DNA of 6,964 bases. Origin: Xanthobacteraceae bacterium (GTDB taxonomy: Bacteria; Pseudomonadota; Alphaproteobacteria; Rhizobiales; Xanthobacteraceae). Below are positions 4,318 to 6,964 of the stretch, piece by piece (the stretch's first letter is position 1; each line of letters opens with the position of its first letter). The notes beneath the pieces are model-generated. The model did no database searches. It was not told the origin of the DNA and saw nothing but the letters and a program-made list of their open reading frames with translations. The position numbers were made by a program, and so were the translations under genes. The stretch is taken from assembly GCA_030040825.1 (NCBI GenBank), contig JASHSY010000319.1:1-6964 (forward strand), written 5' to 3'.

Positions 4318-5808
4318 ATGGCCGTATTCGATTCGACTGCCCGCAAACAGCTTCCCGCGGAGCCGGCCTTTCGCGCGCCGCCGCACAATATAGAAGCCGA
4401 GCAGGCCTTACTGGGCGCGATCCTCGTCAATAACGAGGCTTTTTATCGCGTTTCCGATTTTCTCGAACCGAAGCATTTCCTCGAAACGATTCATCAGCGC
4501 ATCTACGAGTTAGCGGGCGGGCTGATCCGGGCCGGAAAGCTGGCGACACCGGTTACGCTCAAAACCTTTCTGCCGCCCGATCTCGACATAGGTGGTCTCG
4601 GCGTCAATCAATATCTGGCACGGCTGGCCGCCGAAGCGACAACGATCATCAACGCCGAGGATTACGGCCGAACCGTCTATGACCTTTCGGTGCGCCGCGA
4701 CCTGATCACCATCGGCGAGGATATGGTCAATCTCGCCTACGAGGCGCCGGTCGATGCGACACCGCAAAGCCACATTGAGGAAGCCGAACGCAAGCTCTAC
4801 GAGCTTGCCGAAACCGGCCGCTACGATTCCGGCTTTCAGCGCTTCGCCCAAGCGCTGACCACCGCCGTTGATATGGCGGCTCACGCCTACCAGCGTGACG
4901 GCGGTCTTTCCGGGCTGGCGACCGGGCTGTCCGACCTCGATTCCCGCATGGGCGGCTTGCAGCCCTCCGATCTGATCATCCTCGCCGGCCGCCCCGGCAT
5001 GGGTAAGACCGCGCTTGCCACCAATGTCGCTTACAATGTCGCCAAGGCGTGGTCGGGCGAAGTGCGCGCCGACGGACACATGGCCACGGTCAACGGCGGC
5101 ATCGTCGGCTTTTTCTCGCTCGAAATGTCGGCCGAGCAACTCGCCACCCGCATCATCTCGGAGCAGACCGGGATTCCTTCGAATAAGATCCGACGCGGCG
5201 CGATCGACGAAGCCGATTTCGAAAAGATCAAGGACATTTCGATCGAGCTGCAAAATTTGCCGTTCTATGTCGACGAAACCGGCGGTCTTTCAATCGGGCA
5301 ACTGGCGGCGCGCGCACGCCGGCTCAAGCGGCAACGCGGCCTCGATCTTCTGGTCGTCGACTATATTCAGCTTCTGCAAGGTACCAGCCGCCGCTCCAGC
5401 GAAAACCGTGTGCAGGAAATCACCGAGATCACCACGCGATTGAAGGCGCTGGCGAAAGAGCTCAACGTCCCCGTTCTCGCACTCTCGCAATTGTCGCGTC
5501 AGGTCGAAGGGCGCGAAGACAAGCGCCCGCAGCTTGCGGATTTGCGCGAATCCGGCTCGATCGAACAAGACGCCGACGTCGTGTTGTTCGTGTTCCGCGA
5601 GGAATATTACCATCAGATGCGAAAGCCCACGGAAGCCAACCGGGAAAAATTCGCCGAATGGATGGCCGAGGGCGAACGTGTCGCGGGCAAGGCCGAAGTC
5701 ATCATCGGTAAGCAACGTCACGGCCCAACAGGATCGGTGGAACTGCAATTCGACGCGGCCGTCACGCGCTTCGCCAGCCTGGACTCGGCCCACCACTCGC
5801 AATTTTAG
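4318..5808 (+). CDS. dnaB: replicative DNA helicase DnaB
   Basis: DnaB is the hexameric, ATP-driven 5'-to-3' helicase of the replication fork. It is loaded at oriC and binds primase through its N-terminal domain. Numbered from the ATG at 4318 (496 residues), the N-terminal domain spans about 20-120, opening with PHNIEAEQALLGAIL. The RecA-like ATPase domain has Walker A GRPGMGKT at 224-231, catalytic Glu269 in FSLEMS, Walker B LLVVDYIQLL at 344-353 (Asp348) and the sensor ALSQLSRQVE with Gln391. RESGSIEQDADVVLF is at 410-424, and GKQRHGPTG (Lys465, Arg467) holds the likely arginine-finger region. Two stretches are longer than in E. coli: about 13 residues after Walker A and about 18 before GKQR. 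No Shine-Dalgarno site precedes the start; it is chosen from the usual MA-x-DS-like opening. The frame stays open upstream to a GTG at 4237, which I reject. Confidence 0.96.
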   Translation: MAVFDSTARKQLPAEPAFRAPPHNIEAEQALLGAILVNNEAFYRVSDFLEPKHFLETIHQRIYELAGGLIRAGKLATPVTLKTFLPPDLDIGGLGVNQYLARLAAEATTIINAEDYGRTVYDLSVRRDLITIGEDMVNLAYEAPVDATPQSHIEEAERKLYELAETGRYDSGFQRFAQALTTAVDMAAHAYQRDGGLSGLATGLSDLDSRMGGLQPSDLIILAGRPGMGKTALATNVAYNVAKAWSGEVRADGHMATVNGGIVGFFSLEMSAEQLATRIISEQTGIPSNKIRRGAIDEADFEKIKDISIELQNLPFYVDETGGLSIGQLAARARRLKRQRGLDLLVVDYIQLLQGTSRRSSENRVQEITEITTRLKALAKELNVPVLALSQLSRQVEGREDKRPQLADLRESGSIEQDADVVLFVFREEYYHQMRKPTEANREKFAEWMAEGERVAGKAEVIIGKQRHGPTGSVELQFDAAVTRFASLDSAHHSQF

Positions 5809-5862
5809 GCCGCTCGTTCGACCCCGCTTTACCGCCGCGCCGTCCCCCGCCATAAGGCAGGA

Positions 5863-6964
5863 ATGGCCTTCGTCGAACCGCTGCCCGAATTGGAAACTAA
5901 CGCTACCCATCCCGAGACCGGCGGCACGCTCACCATTGATCTCGACGCCATTGAAACGAACTGGCGCGCGCTGTCGCGTGAACTCCTCACCGCCGAGTGC
6001 GCGGTGGTGATCAAGGCCAACGCGTACGGCCTCGGGCTTGAGCCGGTCACCGCCAAATTGGCCAAAGCAGGCTGCAAGACCTTCTTTGTGGCGGACGTCG
6101 CGGAGGCGCGTCGCGCGCGCCCCCGCGCCCGTGACGCGGATATTTATGTTCTCGGCGGATTTTCACCGAAAGCCGCCGGTGCGTTTCCCGAGTTGAACAT
6201 TCGGCCGGTGATCAACAGCACCGCCGAACTGGCGGAGTGGGATGCTTTCGTTGCCGGCCAAGGCTGGCGCGGCGGCGCGGCGATCCATGTCGACACCGGC
6301 ATGAACAGGCTGGGCATTTCTCCGGACGAGGCCGCCGCTCTGGCGTTACGCGTGCAGAGCGAAAACCACGGCATCACGCTGTTGATGAGCCACTTCGCCT
6401 GCGCAGATATCCAGGATCACCCCCTCAATGCCAGCCAGATCCGGCTGTTTCGCGAGTTGCGCATGCTCTACCACGGCATACCGGCTTCGCTAGCCAATTC
6501 CTCCGGCATCTTTCTCGGCGATTCAGCGCATTACGACATGGCGCGGCCGGGCGCCGCGCTGTACGGCATCAATCCGACGCCGGGGCGCGCCAATCCCATG
6601 CGCAATGTGGTCGAGCTGACCGGAACCATCTTGCAGGTGCGCAAAGTCGCGCAAGGCGAGACGGTCGGTTACGGCGCCACGTGGACCGCGCCACGCACCA
6701 CACGCATCGCCGTGGCCACGATCGGTTATGCCGACGGTCTCATGCGCTCGGCCAGCGGCACCGCCCGGAAACCTGGCGCAACGGCCATCGTTGCGGCGAG
6801 CCGCTGCCCCATCGTCGGGCTTATTTCGATGGACCTCGTTTGCATCGACACCACCGATCTCGCCGAGGGTTTGGTTCATCGCGGCGACGTCGCCAGATTT
6901 GTCGGCGATGGCATTCCGGTCGACGAGCTTGCGGCTTCCGCCGGCACCAACGGCTACGAGATCC
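5863..6964 (+). CDS. alr: alanine racemase, 3' end beyond the window
   Basis: Alr is a PLP enzyme that interconverts L- and D-alanine in the cytoplasm, feeding the D-Ala-D-Ala step of peptidoglycan synthesis. The frame is open from the ATG at 5863 to the right edge (367 complete codons). Lys51 in VVIKANAYGLG is the PLP lysine, HVDTGMNRLGI is at 142-152, and RPGAALYG starts at Arg228 (predicted pyridine-nitrogen contact). Catalytic Tyr270 lies in TVGYGATW, IGYADG at 287-292 and SMDL at 322-325. Tyr365 in NGYEI is the likely phosphate contact. Only roughly the last 10-25 residues should be missing. The lysine that is carbamylated in the Bacillus enzyme is His142 here. AAGG at 5854-5857 lies five bases before the ATG. 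The 54-base gap after dnaB shows no terminator, so co-transcription is likely. alr rather than dadX is chosen from its place beside dnaB. Confidence 0.93.
   Translation, partial: MAFVEPLPELETNATHPETGGTLTIDLDAIETNWRALSRELLTAECAVVIKANAYGLGLEPVTAKLAKAGCKTFFVADVAEARRARPRARDADIYVLGGFSPKAAGAFPELNIRPVINSTAELAEWDAFVAGQGWRGGAAIHVDTGMNRLGISPDEAAALALRVQSENHGITLLMSHFACADIQDHPLNASQIRLFRELRMLYHGIPASLANSSGIFLGDSAHYDMARPGAALYGINPTPGRANPMRNVVELTGTILQVRKVAQGETVGYGATWTAPRTTRIAVATIGYADGLMRSASGTARKPGATAIVAASRCPIVGLISMDLVCIDTTDLAEGLVHRGDVARFVGDGIPVDELAASAGTNGYEI

Noticed and set aside
5044..5103. Intein in DnaB
   Set aside because: DnaB is a frequent intein host, but the extra segments are only about 13 and 18 residues and lack any intein splicing blocks.
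4510..5253. 247-residue minus-strand open frame inside dnaB
   Set aside because: It is fully antisense to conserved DnaB motifs and has no recognisable family; a codon-bias shadow.

Overview
The window is GC-rich chromosomal DNA, and its proteins read like those of an alphaproteobacterium, most likely of the order Hyphomicrobiales (Rhizobiales; Bradyrhizobium/Xanthobacteraceae-like). This rests on recalled similarity of DnaB, ribosomal protein L9, S18 and the cyclopropane-fatty-acid synthase to rhizobial versions, and on the gene order rpsF-rpsR-rplI ... dnaB-alr. No search was run, so genus-level placement is not possible.

Layout. Positions 1-178 may hold the 3' end of an unrecognised plus-strand gene. 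Positions 179-397 are the control region of a ribosomal-protein operon, with a plausible sigma-70 promoter and a strong leader hairpin just before rpsF. Then come rpsF (S6, with an Arg/Asp/Gly repeat tail), rpsR (S18) and rplI (L9), tightly packed on the plus strand. A minus-strand gene for an exported monoheme c-type cytochrome-like protein with a long Pro/Ala/Glu-rich tail converges on rplI, with only 18 bases between the stop codons. A divergent control region (2567-2795) separates it from plus-strand cfa, whose most likely start is a TTG codon. A 268-base spacer with small inverted repeats precedes dnaB, the replicative helicase. A 54-base gap then leads to alr (alanine racemase), which runs off the right edge about where its last conserved motif lies.

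How the genes relate. S6 and S18 bind each other in the 30S platform and are usually co-regulated. L9 is a 50S protein. DnaB unwinds DNA at the replication fork, and Alr supplies D-alanine for peptidoglycan. These are growth-linked housekeeping genes often found together in Proteobacteria. The cytochrome-like gene and cfa (membrane lipid modification) sit as a divergent pair between rplI and dnaB and look like a lineage-specific insertion into that neighbourhood.

I see no mobile element, CRISPR array, tRNA, rRNA, toxin-antitoxin pair or defence system, and nothing that amounts to a new multi-gene system. The points most worth a second look are the cytochrome-like protein without an obvious methionine ligand, the S6 repeat tail, and the rpsF leader hairpin.
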